DNA of 64,000 nucleotides from an uncultured Fodinibius sp. (GTDB lineage Bacteria; Bacteroidota; Rhodothermia; Balneolales; Balneolaceae). The notes beneath the pieces are model-generated. The model was not told the origin of the DNA, did not search any database, and saw only the letters and a list, made by a program, of their open reading frames with translations. Positions 18,636 to 28,700 of the stretch are shown here, piece by piece. Numbering within the stretch: the stretch's first letter is position 1; every line of letters starts with the position of its first letter. The position numbers were made by a program, and so were the translations under genes. The stretch spans positions 806,001-870,000 of the forward strand of contig CAJXMW010000001.1 in NCBI GenBank assembly GCA_913056235.1. The letters run 5' to 3'.

Positions 18636-20042
18636 TTACTTGCCAATACAAAACCGGGAAAAAATACTGTCAAGGATGTCCTCGGTGGTAATTTCACCGG
18701 TAATGGTACCCAGGTTTTTGAGCGCCGAGCGGAGGTCAATGGACAGGAAGTCGCCGGTCATACCTCGGTCGAGGGCTTGCAGGGCACCGCGAACATCCTG
18801 TTGGGCTTTTTGCAATGCATCGCGGTGGCGACTTGATGTAACCAGCAGGCTCGACTCATTGTAATCAGTATTTTCAAGGGCGCGCTGTTTCATCAGCTTC
18901 TTAAGCGCATCAATTTTTTCGCCCTCCAACGCTGATATTTTCAGGTCGTAATCCATGCGTTCATCTTCTACATCTATCGCAATATCATTTTTCGTGCCGA
19001 TCAGAATAAAGGGCGTATCGCCGGCATTTTTTTGGAATGTGGCGATGTCTTCGCGTTCGTCAGTAGTGAGCTCTTGGGACAAGTCCTTGAGGTAAACTGC
19101 CAGATCTGCTTTTTCGAAAGCCTCCTGCGACCGCTTAACGCCCTCCGCCTCGATGACGTCTTCTGTTTCGCGTAGACCAGCCGTGTCGGTCAGCTTAAAC
19201 CGGAGCCCGTCGTAGCTCCAGTCTACATCAATAGTATCACGGGTAGTGCCGGCGATGTCGGTTACGATCGCACGATCTTTACCCACCAGCGTGTTCAGCA
19301 GCGTGGACTTGCCGGCGTTGGGCAGACCGATGAATACGGTGCGTACGCCGTGCTTAACGAGACGCCCGGTCTCGTAAGTGGCCAGCAGGTCGTCAATTTC
19401 TTCATCTACTTCCTTTAATAGGCGTTCCAATTCCTCCTTGTCAGCAAATTCCACATCCTCTTCCACGAAATCGAGCTCCAGTTCCACCATTGCCGTGGCA
19501 TCGATAATCTGCTGGCGAAACTGCTTGATGTGTTCCCCAAGTTGGCCTTCGAGCTGTTGGTGGGCAGCATCCAGGGCCTTCTTACTTTTCGCATGGATGA
19601 GATCGGCTACTGCCTCGGCCTGGCTTAGTTCCATCTTGCCATTCAGGAAGGCACGCTGGGTGAATTCGCCGGGTTCGGCTGAGCGGACGCCCAGCGATAG
19701 CACTGCTTCGAGAACCGATTGCGTAACCAGTACGCCGCCGTGGCAAGAAATTTCAACGGTTTCTTCGCCCGTGTATGATTTCGGTGAGCGGAAGAGTGTG
19801 ACCAACACTTCATCGATGACCTGCTCATCCTGATCCAGAATATTACCAAAGTGTACGGTGTGAGACTCTTGCTTTGTTAGATCCTTGCCCTTGAAAGCCC
19901 GATTAACGGAAGCGATAGCATTTTTCCCCGAAACGCGGATAACGGCAATACCCCCTTCACCTACCGGGGTGGCAATTGCAGCGATGGGTTCTTTTTCGGT
20001 GAGATCTCGTTGTTGTGTACTAGTAGCTTCTTGCTTTTTCAT
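18636..20042 (-). CDS. mnmE: tRNA modification GTPase MnmE
   Basis: The 468-residue protein has all MnmE parts. The N-terminal tetrahydrofolate-binding domain begins IAAIATPVGEGGIAVIRVSG and includes GEFTQRAFLNGKMELSQAEA. A helical domain and an inserted G domain follow: P-loop GLPNAGKST at about 238-246, TDIAGTTRDT, DTAGLRET and GTKND. The C-terminal FCIGK is the CxGK motif. MnmE works with MnmG to install the cmnm5 group on U34 of certain tRNAs. The start at 20042 precedes the conserved N-terminus by about 18 residues. Confidence 0.97.
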   Translation of the reverse strand: MKKQEATSTQQRDLTEKEPIAAIATPVGEGGIAVIRVSGKNAIASVNRAFKGKDLTKQESHTVHFGNILDQDEQVIDEVLVTLFRSPKSYTGEETVEISCHGGVLVTQSVLEAVLSLGVRSAEPGEFTQRAFLNGKMELSQAEAVADLIHAKSKKALDAAHQQLEGQLGEHIKQFRQQIIDATAMVELELDFVEEDVEFADKEELERLLKEVDEEIDDLLATYETGRLVKHGVRTVFIGLPNAGKSTLLNTLVGKDRAIVTDIAGTTRDTIDVDWSYDGLRFKLTDTAGLRETEDVIEAEGVKRSQEAFEKADLAVYLKDLSQELTTDEREDIATFQKNAGDTPFILIGTKNDIAIDVEDERMDYDLKISALEGEKIDALKKLMKQRALENTDYNESSLLVTSSRHRDALQKAQQDVRGALQALDRGMTGDFLSIDLRSALKNLGTITGEITTEDILDSIFSRFCIGK

Positions 20043-20153
20043 AATGAGAAATATAAGGGGTTTCTGACCTTATATCATTCAGAAAGAGCCAGGAACGTTG
20101 GATTATCAGATATGATTCATTGGTATGAAAGGAAACCAAAAAATATCGAATAT

Positions 20154-20900
20154 ATGCGTTTGGAAAGATACGTTATTTGTTGCTTCATATTAATATTAGT
20201 AATCGCTGGTAATGTAAATGCTCAGGAAAGTATAGTTCCTGACAGACCCGGCATCGGAAACGGCACGTATGTTCTTAGTCCCCAGATGACGTATCTGGAG
20301 AGTGGTGTTGAGTACTATAACCTGGACCCCGGGAGCCAGTATAGTTTTGGGCAGGTACTATTGCGTAATGGACTTACTAAAGGAGTTGAGCTGCGGGTAG
20401 TCCTTAATTCGTTTGTGATACAGAATATCGCTTCAACCACAGACAGTGGTATCCCCGACCCTGGCATGGGAGTAAAAGTTAACTTGTACAACGAATCGAG
20501 CTCAAAATTACGCTTGTCAGGATTGGGATCACTTTCTATTCCAATCGGTTCCGAAATATATACCAGCGAAGAGTGGGTACCAACGACTACACTTTTGGCG
20601 GAGTATAGCCTCTCAGAATTCAGCTCTGTTACAGCAAACGTGGGATATACCTTCGAGGTTGGACGATTGCCTGCCGCCTGGAATATATCTATAACACCGG
20701 GAGTTACGCTGCTTCGATATCCTCAAACCGGAATCTTTGCCGGGTATGCAGGTGTATTTTCGGATGCCGGCAACCAGCAGTTTATCGAGGCGGGTATCAC
20801 ACACCATCTGGAATCTTATTTGCAACTGGATGTCAACAGTGGGTACGACGTCAAGAACGAAGAGCTGTTTATTGGTGCCGGGCTTGCTCTCAAGTTCTGA
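20154..20900 (+). CDS. Outer-membrane beta-barrel transporter-like protein
   Basis: I place the start at the ATG at 20154, which gives a clear signal peptide (MRLERYVICCFILILVIAGN ending NVNAQ). The upstream extension overlaps mnmE. The mature protein of about 225 residues begins ESIVPDRPGIGNGTYVLSPQ and consists of alternating amphipathic beta strands ending in a C-terminal phenylalanine (GAGLALKF), as in outer-membrane barrels. The DRPGIG entry is typical of the 'transporter / phenol-degradation MetA-like' barrel family. The cargo is unknown. Confidence 0.8.
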   Translation: MRLERYVICCFILILVIAGNVNAQESIVPDRPGIGNGTYVLSPQMTYLESGVEYYNLDPGSQYSFGQVLLRNGLTKGVELRVVLNSFVIQNIASTTDSGIPDPGMGVKVNLYNESSSKLRLSGLGSLSIPIGSEIYTSEEWVPTTTLLAEYSLSEFSSVTANVGYTFEVGRLPAAWNISITPGVTLLRYPQTGIFAGYAGVFSDAGNQQFIEAGITHHLESYLQLDVNSGYDVKNEELFIGAGLALKF

Positions 20901-21013
20901 TAACCGGTAACGGCCACGAAAATATTTACAGATTAGGTCTTTAGGTATATCCACTGGGTAACAGTACCCGATGCTGGATTTTTAGTCCTTTCTAACGCGC
21001 CAAAAAGTATTGG

Positions 21014-21172
21014 ATGTTCAAGACTGCAGGGGATGGACGGGGGATTAATGTTATGAGGCACAGAGCCGACCTACTCGGCGGTACGTTTGAACTCAAAGAA
21101 GAACCTGACAAAGGAGGAACCAAGTTGGTTTGTTTCATCCCGCTGGAGAGGATAAGGAAAGAAGAGCAGTAG
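21014..21172 (+). pseudogene. Remnant of a histidine kinase HATPase C-terminus
   Basis: A frame ending at the TAG of 21170-21172 encodes GDGRGINVMRHRADLLGGTF, followed by ELKEEPDKGGTKLVCFIPL. This is the G2 box and final strands of a NarX/DesK-type HATPase domain (compare G-x-GL-x-NM-x-x-RA-x-x-LGG). Only about 45 codons are recognisable, with no kinase upstream, where a barrel gene ends at 20900. It is a gene relic, too short for an active domain. Confidence 0.7.
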
Positions 21173-21186
21173 CTGAAGTGATTTAG

Positions 21187-21222
21187 AATAAAAAAGGCAC
21201 GCTCCTTTTGCAGAAGCGTGCC
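21187..21222 (-). terminator. Rho-independent terminator for the POT transporter gene
   Basis: On the minus strand GGCACGCT (21222-21215) pairs with AGCGTGCC (21203-21196), followed by a run of six T. It lies 31 nt past the transporter stop. Confidence 0.9.
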
Positions 21223-21253
21223 TGTCAGAATTAAAACTCTGAGTTATTATTCG

Positions 21254-23116
21254 TTATTCCACATCACCCATCAATTTCTTAACACCTGGGCTGGCAAGAA
21301 TTGCTACAATCCCGCCGCCACCAATCATGAGAGCAACGCTCCAGAAGAGGTTGGTAGGTTCGAGTGTTTCAAGCTGACCGGCAACAAGTCCGGCAAACAG
21401 GTTGCCCAGTGCTGCCGCTACGAACCAGACCCCCATCATTTGACTGACGCGGTTTTTCGGTGCCAGCTTGGTCATGGACGAAAGTCCGACCGGCGACAAG
21501 CAGAGCTCACCGCAGGTGTGCAGGAAGTAAGTGACGACAAGCCAGGCCGGGGATACTGAGTTCGGTCCGGTGGAATTGGCGGCGCCCCACGAGATCACGA
21601 AAAATCCAGCGGCAAGGCCAAACAATCCCAGTCCAAATTTAACCGGAATTGAGGGATTGGCGTCACGAGCAGCCAGCCACGTCCAGAACCATCCAAATAC
21701 CGGAGCAAGAATAACAATAAACAGCGGGTTAATATTCTGAAGCATGCTGGCCGGCATCTCCCATTCAACCGCTACTTCACTGGCGATGTAGTAGGCAAAG
21801 CCTACAACCAGCAGTGAGAGTCCGACAACACCGGCTTTCCCTACCCACCATAGGTTGTCTCGTTTAAAAATTCGCCAGGTCACATAAGCCAGCGGCAGTG
21901 CAATAATAAGCGCAGGCAAGAATGCGCCTACTTGATTGATCCATCCATAGGGGCCAAACATTCGGTTTGTTTCACGGCTGGCAAACAGGTTCAGCGAAGA
22001 TCCGGCCTGCTCGAAACCGCTCCAGAAAAGGGCAGCTAGAATAAACAGCCAAAAAATCACAAACAGCCGCTTCTTTTTCCGGGGCACTTCAAGAGATGGG
22101 GTGAACATCCGAATAGTGTTAAAAATCAGGAAGGCAATGACGGTGATACCAATTCCAATTTGATAGGAAAAGATTGTATATCCCCAGTTAAAAGAGGCCG
22201 CGTAAAATCCAGCCAGGGCCAGTAGAATAACGACGCCTATCCATTTGGTATCGTTAATCAGATAAGCAAAAAACACAACAGCAATAAGCGCTACGCTGGT
22301 ACCAAGTGTTTGGGCAAGCTGCTCAAGTGAAATTCCGATAACGCCGGTGCTCATCAGAAAACTGAAGAGGGCAATTGCACCTAGTGAAATGCCGGTGGTT
22401 AGCCAAAAATTACGGCTTCGCTTGGAAAGCACTTCATCGCTGTCATCGATCTTGAGGTGACCGGCGTTGCCAAGATTCTTTTCGCCAATTTTATATGAGA
22501 TGAGTCCCAGAAGCATACCGAAACCGGCCAGTGAAAACCCCCAGTGCCAGTTGTATCCCTCACCGACAATACCGCAGAGCGTTGGTCCTAAAATAGCACC
22601 AAAGTTGATGCCCATGTAGAAGATCGAAAACCCAGCATCGCGTCGGGCTCCACCTTCCGGATAGAGCTCACCAACCATCGAGCTCACATTAGGTTTCAAG
22701 AGCCCTGTTCCAACTACAATGAAAAACAGTCCCAGAAAGAAGGTAAGTTCGTCGGGAAGTCCTACCAGCGGACCTGCCATGGTAAAGTGTCCCAGGGCAA
22801 TAATGCATCCACCTACGAAGACGCTTTTGCGTTGCCCCCATAGGTTGTCGGCTACCCAGCCGCCGGGCATGGCCAAGACGTATACAAAGAAGGTGTAGAG
22901 CCCATAAATGGCGGTGGCCCGTCCATCACTAAAGCCAAGGCCGGGGTTGCCACCGGTTACAGCTGCCGCCATGAAAAGTACGAGTAGGGCACGCATGCCG
23001 TAGTAACTGAAACGCTCCCAAAATTCAGTAAAAAATAGTGTTGATAGACCCCGAGGATGACCAAAAAAGTCTTTTTTCGAGGCAGCTGCCTGTTCGTCTA
23101 CCTGTCCATTTGCCAT
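21254..23116 (-). CDS. Proton-dependent oligopeptide transporter (POT/PTR2 family MFS)
   Basis: The 620-residue protein carries the POT entry motif in WERFSYYGMRALLVLFM (ExxERFxYY, about residues 32-48), GGWVADNLWGQRKSV and GLLKPNVSSMVGELYPEG, then FSIFYMGINFGA, the PTR2 signature. It has 14 or more hydrophobic segments and a long central insertion of helices. It would import di- and tripeptides with protons across the inner membrane. It is divergent from hutU across a 199-nt gap, which is sensible if imported peptides feed histidine degradation. A terminator follows. Confidence 0.92.
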   Translation of the reverse strand: MANGQVDEQAAASKKDFFGHPRGLSTLFFTEFWERFSYYGMRALLVLFMAAAVTGGNPGLGFSDGRATAIYGLYTFFVYVLAMPGGWVADNLWGQRKSVFVGGCIIALGHFTMAGPLVGLPDELTFFLGLFFIVVGTGLLKPNVSSMVGELYPEGGARRDAGFSIFYMGINFGAILGPTLCGIVGEGYNWHWGFSLAGFGMLLGLISYKIGEKNLGNAGHLKIDDSDEVLSKRSRNFWLTTGISLGAIALFSFLMSTGVIGISLEQLAQTLGTSVALIAVVFFAYLINDTKWIGVVILLALAGFYAASFNWGYTIFSYQIGIGITVIAFLIFNTIRMFTPSLEVPRKKKRLFVIFWLFILAALFWSGFEQAGSSLNLFASRETNRMFGPYGWINQVGAFLPALIIALPLAYVTWRIFKRDNLWWVGKAGVVGLSLLVVGFAYYIASEVAVEWEMPASMLQNINPLFIVILAPVFGWFWTWLAARDANPSIPVKFGLGLFGLAAGFFVISWGAANSTGPNSVSPAWLVVTYFLHTCGELCLSPVGLSSMTKLAPKNRVSQMMGVWFVAAALGNLFAGLVAGQLETLEPTNLFWSVALMIGGGGIVAILASPGVKKLMGDVE

Positions 23117-23315
23117 TGATTGTGCCTTGTTTTGTTCAACATCCCGTTTAAGATATAAATCACGCCGTGCATGATAATTAAACCGCTATAGTGAAGCAAC
23201 TTTTGTATTACGTGTTGTGTAGTACATCTTGGTTTCTCGCAAGAATAGAATATGAGATACGCAATACGCACAATATTTATTACCTTCCCAAAAACCCAAA
23301 TAAAAAGCAGTGGCG

Positions 23316-24986
23316 ATGAGCAACAAATCAGGCGTTGAAAAAAACATCAAAGCACCAACGGGAACCGAACTGAACTGCAAGGGATGGCACCAAGAGGCCG
23401 CGCTGCGGATGCTGATGAACAATCTGGATCCAGAGGTAGCCGAGAAGCCGGAAGAGTTGATTGTCTATGGCGGAGGTGGCAAGGCGGCCCGTAACTGGGA
23501 GTGCTATCACAAAATTGTGGAGACCCTGAAACGGCTCGAAAACGATGAGACGCTAATGGTACAGAGCGGTAAGCCGGTGGGCGTTTTTCAGACCCACGAA
23601 GAAGCCCCGCGCGTACTTATTGCCAATGCTCACCTGGTACCCAAATGGGCTAATTGGGATGAATTTCGTCGCCTCGACAAAAAGGGCTTGACCATGTACG
23701 GGCAGATGACCGCCGGCTCGTGGATTTATATTGGCACGCAGGGTATCCTGCAGGGAACATATGAGACTTTTGCGGAGTGCGCCCGCCAGAAATTTGACGG
23801 TACGTTGCAAGGGCAGTTGCTGGTTACGGCCGGGCTCGGTGGTATGGGCGGCGCGCAGCCACTGGCCGCCACCATGAATGGCGCGGCCTTTATCGGCATC
23901 GAAGTGGATGAGAAGCGCATCGACCGGCGCGTGGAAACCGGCTACTGCGATATCAAATGCACCAGTTTGGATGAGGCTCTGGAAAAAGCTCTCGATGCTA
24001 AAGAAAAAGGCGAAGCATTGTCGATCGGTTTGCTGGGCAATGTGGCGGAAGTACTACCCGAGATGCTGGACAAGGGCGTTATTCCCGACGTGCTGACCGA
24101 CCAGACCTCGGCGCACGATCTCCAGCTGGGATACATTCCGGCTGGTATGTCGCTGGAAGAGGCCGCCGAAGAGCGCGAGCTGAATCCCGAGATGTACCAG
24201 GATGCGGTACTCGACTCAATGGTCACCCATGTGGAGACCATGCTGAAGATGCAAGAGAAAGGCGCTATCACCTTTGATTACGGCAACAACATCCGCGGGC
24301 AGGTAGCCGATCACCGCGGGATGGATGAGGCGTTTAACTTCCCGGGCTTTGTACCCGCTTTCGTGCGTCCGCTGTTCTGCAAAGGGTCAGGCCCGTTTCG
24401 CTGGGCGGCACTATCGGGCAATCCTGAGGATATTTACACCACTGACCAGGCGGTACTGGATATCTTTCCCGAAAAGGAATCGCTTAACCGATGGATACGG
24501 AAGGCACAGGATCAGGTGCAGTTCCAGGGACTGCCATCGCGCATCTGCTGGCTGGAGTATGGTGAACGCGCTGAGATGGGCGAAAAGTTCAACTGGCTTG
24601 TTAAAAAGGGAAAAGTGGATGCTCCACTGGTGATCGGGCGCGACCACCTGGATACCGGCTCGGTGGCATCGCCTAACCGCGAAACCGAAGACATGAAAGA
24701 CGGTTCCGACGCCATTGCCGACTGGCCGCTGCTCAATGCGATGCTTAATACGGCTAGTGGCGCCAGCTGGGTGTCTCTGCATCATGGTGGTGGCGTGGGT
24801 ATTGGCTATTCAATCCATGGCGGGATGGTCTGCGTGGCGGATGGTACCGAGGAAGCCGACCGCCGACTCAAGCGCGTACTAAACAACGACCCCGGCAGCG
24901 GCGTAATGCGTCATGCCGATGCAGGTTACGACGAGGCGATGAAAACGGCGAAAGAGCGTGGCGTGGATCTGCCGATGGTGGATTAA
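23316..24986 (+). CDS. hutU: Urocanate hydratase HutU
   Basis: The product, 556 residues from the ATG at 23316, is full length for urocanase. A GTG two codons upstream is an alternative start. It begins with the family's [20 protein letters not shown] and [10 protein letters not shown]. It shows the NAD+-binding glycine segment [15 protein letters not shown] and [10 protein letters not shown], and [16 protein letters not shown]. The enzyme hydrates urocanate to 4-imidazolone-5-propionate using NAD+ as electrophile. The other hut genes lie 15-25 kb downstream on the same strand rather than adjacent. Confidence 0.97.
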   Translation: MSNKSGVEKNIKAPTGTELNCKGWHQEAALRMLMNNLDPEVAEKPEELIVYGGGGKAARNWECYHKIVETLKRLENDETLMVQSGKPVGVFQTHEEAPRVLIANAHLVPKWANWDEFRRLDKKGLTMYGQMTAGSWIYIGTQGILQGTYETFAECARQKFDGTLQGQLLVTAGLGGMGGAQPLAATMNGAAFIGIEVDEKRIDRRVETGYCDIKCTSLDEALEKALDAKEKGEALSIGLLGNVAEVLPEMLDKGVIPDVLTDQTSAHDLQLGYIPAGMSLEEAAEERELNPEMYQDAVLDSMVTHVETMLKMQEKGAITFDYGNNIRGQVADHRGMDEAFNFPGFVPAFVRPLFCKGSGPFRWAALSGNPEDIYTTDQAVLDIFPEKESLNRWIRKAQDQVQFQGLPSRICWLEYGERAEMGEKFNWLVKKGKVDAPLVIGRDHLDTGSVASPNRETEDMKDGSDAIADWPLLNAMLNTASGASWVSLHHGGGVGIGYSIHGGMVCVADGTEEADRRLKRVLNNDPGSGVMRHADAGYDEAMKTAKERGVDLPMVD

Positions 24987-25150
24987 TTCACCTGCGAAAT
25001 TTTTCTGTGTGTTTTGTTAAAGCTGACAATGGGTTTGATCACATACATTTAGTATGTCACTGCACCGATTTGGTCGCCTTGCTCACAACCAAATTTCTTT
25101 GTGAGCAATAAGAAACAGTTTTACATGAAGCGCGACTGACAGTTGAGCAT

Positions 25151-25225
25151 GTAGGTTGGGTTGCCAACCTGACCATCTTAAAAGTAGTAAAATATTAAAA
25201 TGGACGGGTTATCAACCCGTCCTAC
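25151..25225. repeat. Left 75-bp REP-type direct repeat flanking the RAYT gene
   Basis: The unit starts GTAGG and ends CCTAC. The hairpins GGTTGGGTTGCCAACC (5') and GACGGGTTATCAACCCGTC (3') flank a central segment identical to that of the right copy. It ends 12 nt before the transposase ATG. Confidence 0.9.
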
Positions 25226-25237
25226 AATCAAGAGAGA

Positions 25238-25858
25238 ATGAGCTATTACAAACGAAAGTTACCTCATTTGCAACCTGAAGGCGCCGAGTATTTTATCACG
25301 TTACGGTTGAAAGGGTCGTTGCCCCAAATAGCTATTGAAAGGTTAAAAGCTCTTCAAAAGCGGCTTTCAGAAGAGTCCGAAAAGAACGAAGTAGCTACTT
25401 ATATCCAGCGAAAAATTTTTAAAGAATACGAAGATCTACTTGATTCTGGGGATATCGGACCAACATGGCTTGGCAAAAACGAAGTCGCTAGGATTGTAGA
25501 AAACTCGATCCATTTTCGAGATTCGAAATTATTTGAAGTATATGCGTATTCTGTGATGCCTAACCATATACATTTGGTATTCAAGCATTTGATTCAAGAG
25601 GGTAAGAAGGAGAATCCTGTTACTCATATTATGCGTAATTTTAAGCGTTACACTGCTCGCAAATGTAATGAGCTTTTAGGACGAACAGGCCCATTCTGGC
25701 AGCCGGAAAGCTACGACCGGGTTATCCGCGATCAGGAGGAGTTGGAGAATATGATTCGTTACACCTTGAATAACCCGGTTAAAGCAGAGTTGGCCGACCA
25801 TTGGCAGGACTGGCCTCATAGTTACTGCAAACCTGAGTTTGAAGAGACTTTCATATAA
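25238..25858 (+). CDS. REP-associated tyrosine transposase (RAYT, Y1/IS200-like)
   Basis: The 206-residue Y1-type HUH protein carries the histidine-hydrophobic-histidine motif in VMPNHIHLVFKH (about residues 107-118). It also has FKRYTARKCNELLGRTGPFWQ, and ESYDRVIRDQEELENMIRYT with the candidate catalytic tyrosines. NPVKAELADHWQDWPHSY is the typical RAYT C-terminus. The gene sits between two 75-bp direct copies of a double-hairpin repeat, the normal RAYT/REP arrangement. RAYTs are single-copy domesticated relatives of IS200/IS605 that nick REP DNA. The frame is intact. Confidence 0.93.
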   Translation: MSYYKRKLPHLQPEGAEYFITLRLKGSLPQIAIERLKALQKRLSEESEKNEVATYIQRKIFKEYEDLLDSGDIGPTWLGKNEVARIVENSIHFRDSKLFEVYAYSVMPNHIHLVFKHLIQEGKKENPVTHIMRNFKRYTARKCNELLGRTGPFWQPESYDRVIRDQEELENMIRYTLNNPVKAELADHWQDWPHSYCKPEFEETFI

Positions 25859-25873
25859 GATACAGAGTCCATT

Positions 25874-25948
25874 GTAGGTCGGGTTGGTCCCCTGACCATC
25901 TTAAAAGTAGTAAAATATTAAAAGGGACGGATTGCCATCCCATCCTAC
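25874..25948. repeat. Right 75-bp REP-type direct repeat flanking the RAYT gene
   Basis: It has the same length, orientation and GTAGG/CCTAC ends as the left copy. The central segment from TGACCATC through ATATTAAAA is identical, while the hairpin arms differ at several positions. Confidence 0.9.
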
Positions 25949-25975
25949 GTTAGCATTGCTCTTAAATATTATGAG

Positions 25976-26581
25976 CTATTTCTTGGCAGCCGTCAGAAGA
26001 AAAATGGGGAACTCCTTACCGTCGTCATTGGTCATCGTGTAAACGGTGGTAAATTTGATGTCTTTGAATCCGTGTTTTTCCAACAAACTTTGAAGCTCAG
26101 CACGATCGAACCCATGGTGATGTACGCCCTCAGTCCCTTCATCGTGGAAGCTGCCGTCTTCTTTATCTAGGTCAGCCAGCGCAATTTGTCCGCCGGAAGC
26201 CAGCAAGCGGGCAAACTGCCCAATTAATCCATCCACATTTTTGACATGATGCATGGACATTGAGCTGATAACAATATCTACCTTCACATCTAGCGGATCG
26301 GTTACGATATTCCGAGAAACTGTTTCCAGTTTATCCTGAAATATAGGTTTCTCCCTGAGCTGATCGAGCATGGCCTCAGAGGTATCCACCGCAATTATTT
26401 TCTTGACCTTGGGGACAAAAGGTTTACTTAAGAGTCCGGTACCTGCACCGAAATCCATGAGGATGGAGTCGCTATCAAAGGAAATACGTTCCTTAATAGC
26501 TTTGGTGATGGCGGCTGCGCGTTCTTTGCTTCCTTCTTTTTGATCCCATTCCTGGGCTTTCTCTTTAAAATGGTCGGTCAT
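25976..26581 (-). CDS. Class I SAM-dependent methyltransferase
   Basis: I choose the ATG at 26581, giving 201 residues that begin MTDHFKEKAQEWDQKEG. The longer frame to 26638 adds an unlikely leader. Motif I is LMDFGAGTGLLSKPF, followed by the acidic end of strand 2, KIIAVDTSEAM. VDIVISSMSMHHVKNVDG and GGQIALADLDKEDGSFHDE fit the Methyltransf_11/25 group. The substrate is unknown. The fold binds S-adenosylmethionine in the cytosol. Confidence 0.88.
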   Translation of the reverse strand: MTDHFKEKAQEWDQKEGSKERAAAITKAIKERISFDSDSILMDFGAGTGLLSKPFVPKVKKIIAVDTSEAMLDQLREKPIFQDKLETVSRNIVTDPLDVKVDIVISSMSMHHVKNVDGLIGQFARLLASGGQIALADLDKEDGSFHDEGTEGVHHHGFDRAELQSLLEKHGFKDIKFTTVYTMTNDDGKEFPIFLLTAAKK

Positions 26582-26742
26582 TGATCTGCTTTTGTAAGTT
26601 AATGTGTTGAAGTAATAAGAACTTAAAATGGGTGACAAAGATTTCAGTAATGTTCCGCGATTCGGTTAACTTTATAACATTGTACGCCAAAACGTTTATT
26701 TTATGCTCCAATAATTTTGATGAATCCAGCGTTTTGCCTCCT

Positions 26743-28611
26743 ATGAAAAAATCTGCTCTTCTATTCGGTTTTCTACTGTTGTTTGTATCATCAAGCTTAT
26801 TTGCCCAAACTACGCTACCCGTTCCGCGCGATATTCAGGCTACCTACGAGCAAGGCACGCGTTCAAAGGATGGTTTGCCGGGCAAAAGCTAGTGGCAGAA
26901 CCGCGCGGAGTATAGTATCGACATAAATTTTACGCCGAGCACGCGTTTGTTGTCAGGCACCGAAACCATTACCTACTATAATAACAGTCCCGATACGCTG
27001 GGTACAATCTGGTTTAAGCTCTATCCGAACCTATATAAAGAGGGCGTAAATCGCGATTCAAATATTCATCCAAGCGACCTCACTAGCGGCGTTGAGATTG
27101 AAGAGATTGCTATCAATAGCATACAGCGTGATGCGGGAGTAGCCAACATTGATGGCACAAATATGACGGTGGATGTGCCCGCCCTATCGCCGGGGCAGAA
27201 GATGCAGCTTACCATCGAATTTAGCTACATGCTTAACGAGCACTCACATATCCGTACCGGGCAGGTTGATCCCGGCGCCTATTTTGTAGCGTATTTCTTT
27301 CCACGGATTACTGTTTACGACGATATCGACGGCTGGAATACGTATTCGTATACCGGAAGTGAAGAGTTTTATAATGATTTTAGTGACTTTTATGTCAACA
27401 TTACGGTGCCCAAAGGTTATGCCGTCTGGGCGACGGGCACGCTCCAAAATCGGTCGGAGGTGTATGCCAGCAAATACGTGCAGCGGATCGAACAGGCGGA
27501 GAATCAAAATGAAACTGTTACAATAATTGACAGTACAGATTTGAAGCAGGGCAATATCACCGCGCAGAATCCCATCAACACATGACATTTTACAGCGGAT
27601 AACGTTACGGATTTCGTTTTTGCTACCAGCAATCATTACATGTGGAAATCCAAAAGCGTAGAAGTGGATCCCAAAACTGGCCGGCGCACCCGCGTGGATG
27701 CGGTCTTCAATCCTGATCACAAGGATTATTATGATGTAATCGATTATGCCAGTGAGACAGTCCGAGCTATGAGCTACGAGTTTCCAGCTTGGCCGTATCC
27801 CTATCCCCATGAAACAGTGTTTGACGGACTGGCTCAGATGGAATACCCGATGATGGTTAACGACAATCCACTGGAAGATCACGCGGCCACCATCGAGCTG
27901 ACCGACCACGAGATCATGCATACGATGTTTCCGTTTTATATGGGCACCAACGAGACGAAGTATGCCTGGATGGATGAAGGCTGGGCGACGATTGGCGAAT
28001 GGCTGATTACTCCTATTATCGACTCGACGATTACCGATGATTATGGTATGGCGCCCTATAACAACTCAGCCGGCACGGAAAACGACCTGCCGATCATGAC
28101 GCTGAGTACCCAGACTTCCGGGCTGGCCTACTACCTGAACTCCTATCCCAAAGCGGGTCTGGGCTATTTATACGTGAAGGGTATGCTTGGGGATAAGCTG
28201 TTTACCAAAGCGCTGCATCATTACATTGAGCAGTGGCATGGCAAACACCCGATGCCGTACGACTTTTTCTATAGTATGAACGAGGGCGCCGGACGCAACA
28301 TGAACTGGTTCTGGAAGCGCTGGGTTTTTGAGGATGGCTATCCTGATTTGGCGATCGCCCAAGCTGGCAAACAAAACGACCAGTATCGCGTGGTGATCCA
28401 AGCCAAGGGATCCAAACCGGTGCCTGTACACCTGACGGTGACCTATAAGGATGGTTCCACGCAGAAGTTCCACCGAGATATCTCGGTGTGGAAAAATAGT
28501 GATTCAGAAACGATTAGTTTCAGGCCGAAGGGCACGATCGCCAAAATTAAGCTGGGCAATACCCACGATGCCGATATTGATCACAGTGACAACACGTTTA
28601 CGGCAAAGTAA
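26743..28611 (+). pseudogene. M1 family metallopeptidase paralogue with two in-frame stop codons
   Basis: One frame runs 623 codons from the signal peptide (MKKSALLFGFLLLFVSSSLF) to 28611. It is interrupted by TAG at 26890-26892 and TGA at 27583-27585, with no frameshift. Alignment by eye with the intact paralogue at 38271 puts the TAG where KYWQN has Tyr and the TGA where TWHY has Trp. The zinc site is intact: HEIMH, with glutamate 19 residues on in WMDEGWATIG. The rest of the gluzincin domain is well conserved, so inactivation looks recent. A translation restart for the catalytic part is possible but unsupported. Confidence 0.85.
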
Positions 28612-28621
28612 TATTTTTTAG

Positions 28622-28691
28622 GTCGGCCATCTTGGCCGACTACTAAAGAATATTGTGGGTATGACGCATCGAGACGGCCAGGATGGTCGTC
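28622..28691. repeat. REP-like hairpin pair after the M1 pseudogene
   Basis: GTCGGCCA-TCT-TGGCCGAC (28622-28640, perfect 8-bp arms) and GACGGCCA-GGA-TGGTCGTC (28673-28691, one mismatch) lie 32 nt apart. They resemble the RAYT-associated hairpins at 25.2 and 25.9 kb. They also lie between convergent genes and could limit read-through. Confidence 0.65.
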
Positions 28692-28700
28692 TTTACGGGG

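Noticed and set aside
26743-28611. Selenocysteine or pyrrolysine decoding of the stops in the M1 paralogue
   Set aside because: The TGA replaces a Trp and the TAG a Tyr relative to the intact copy, neither is at an active-site residue, and no SECIS-like hairpin was seen.
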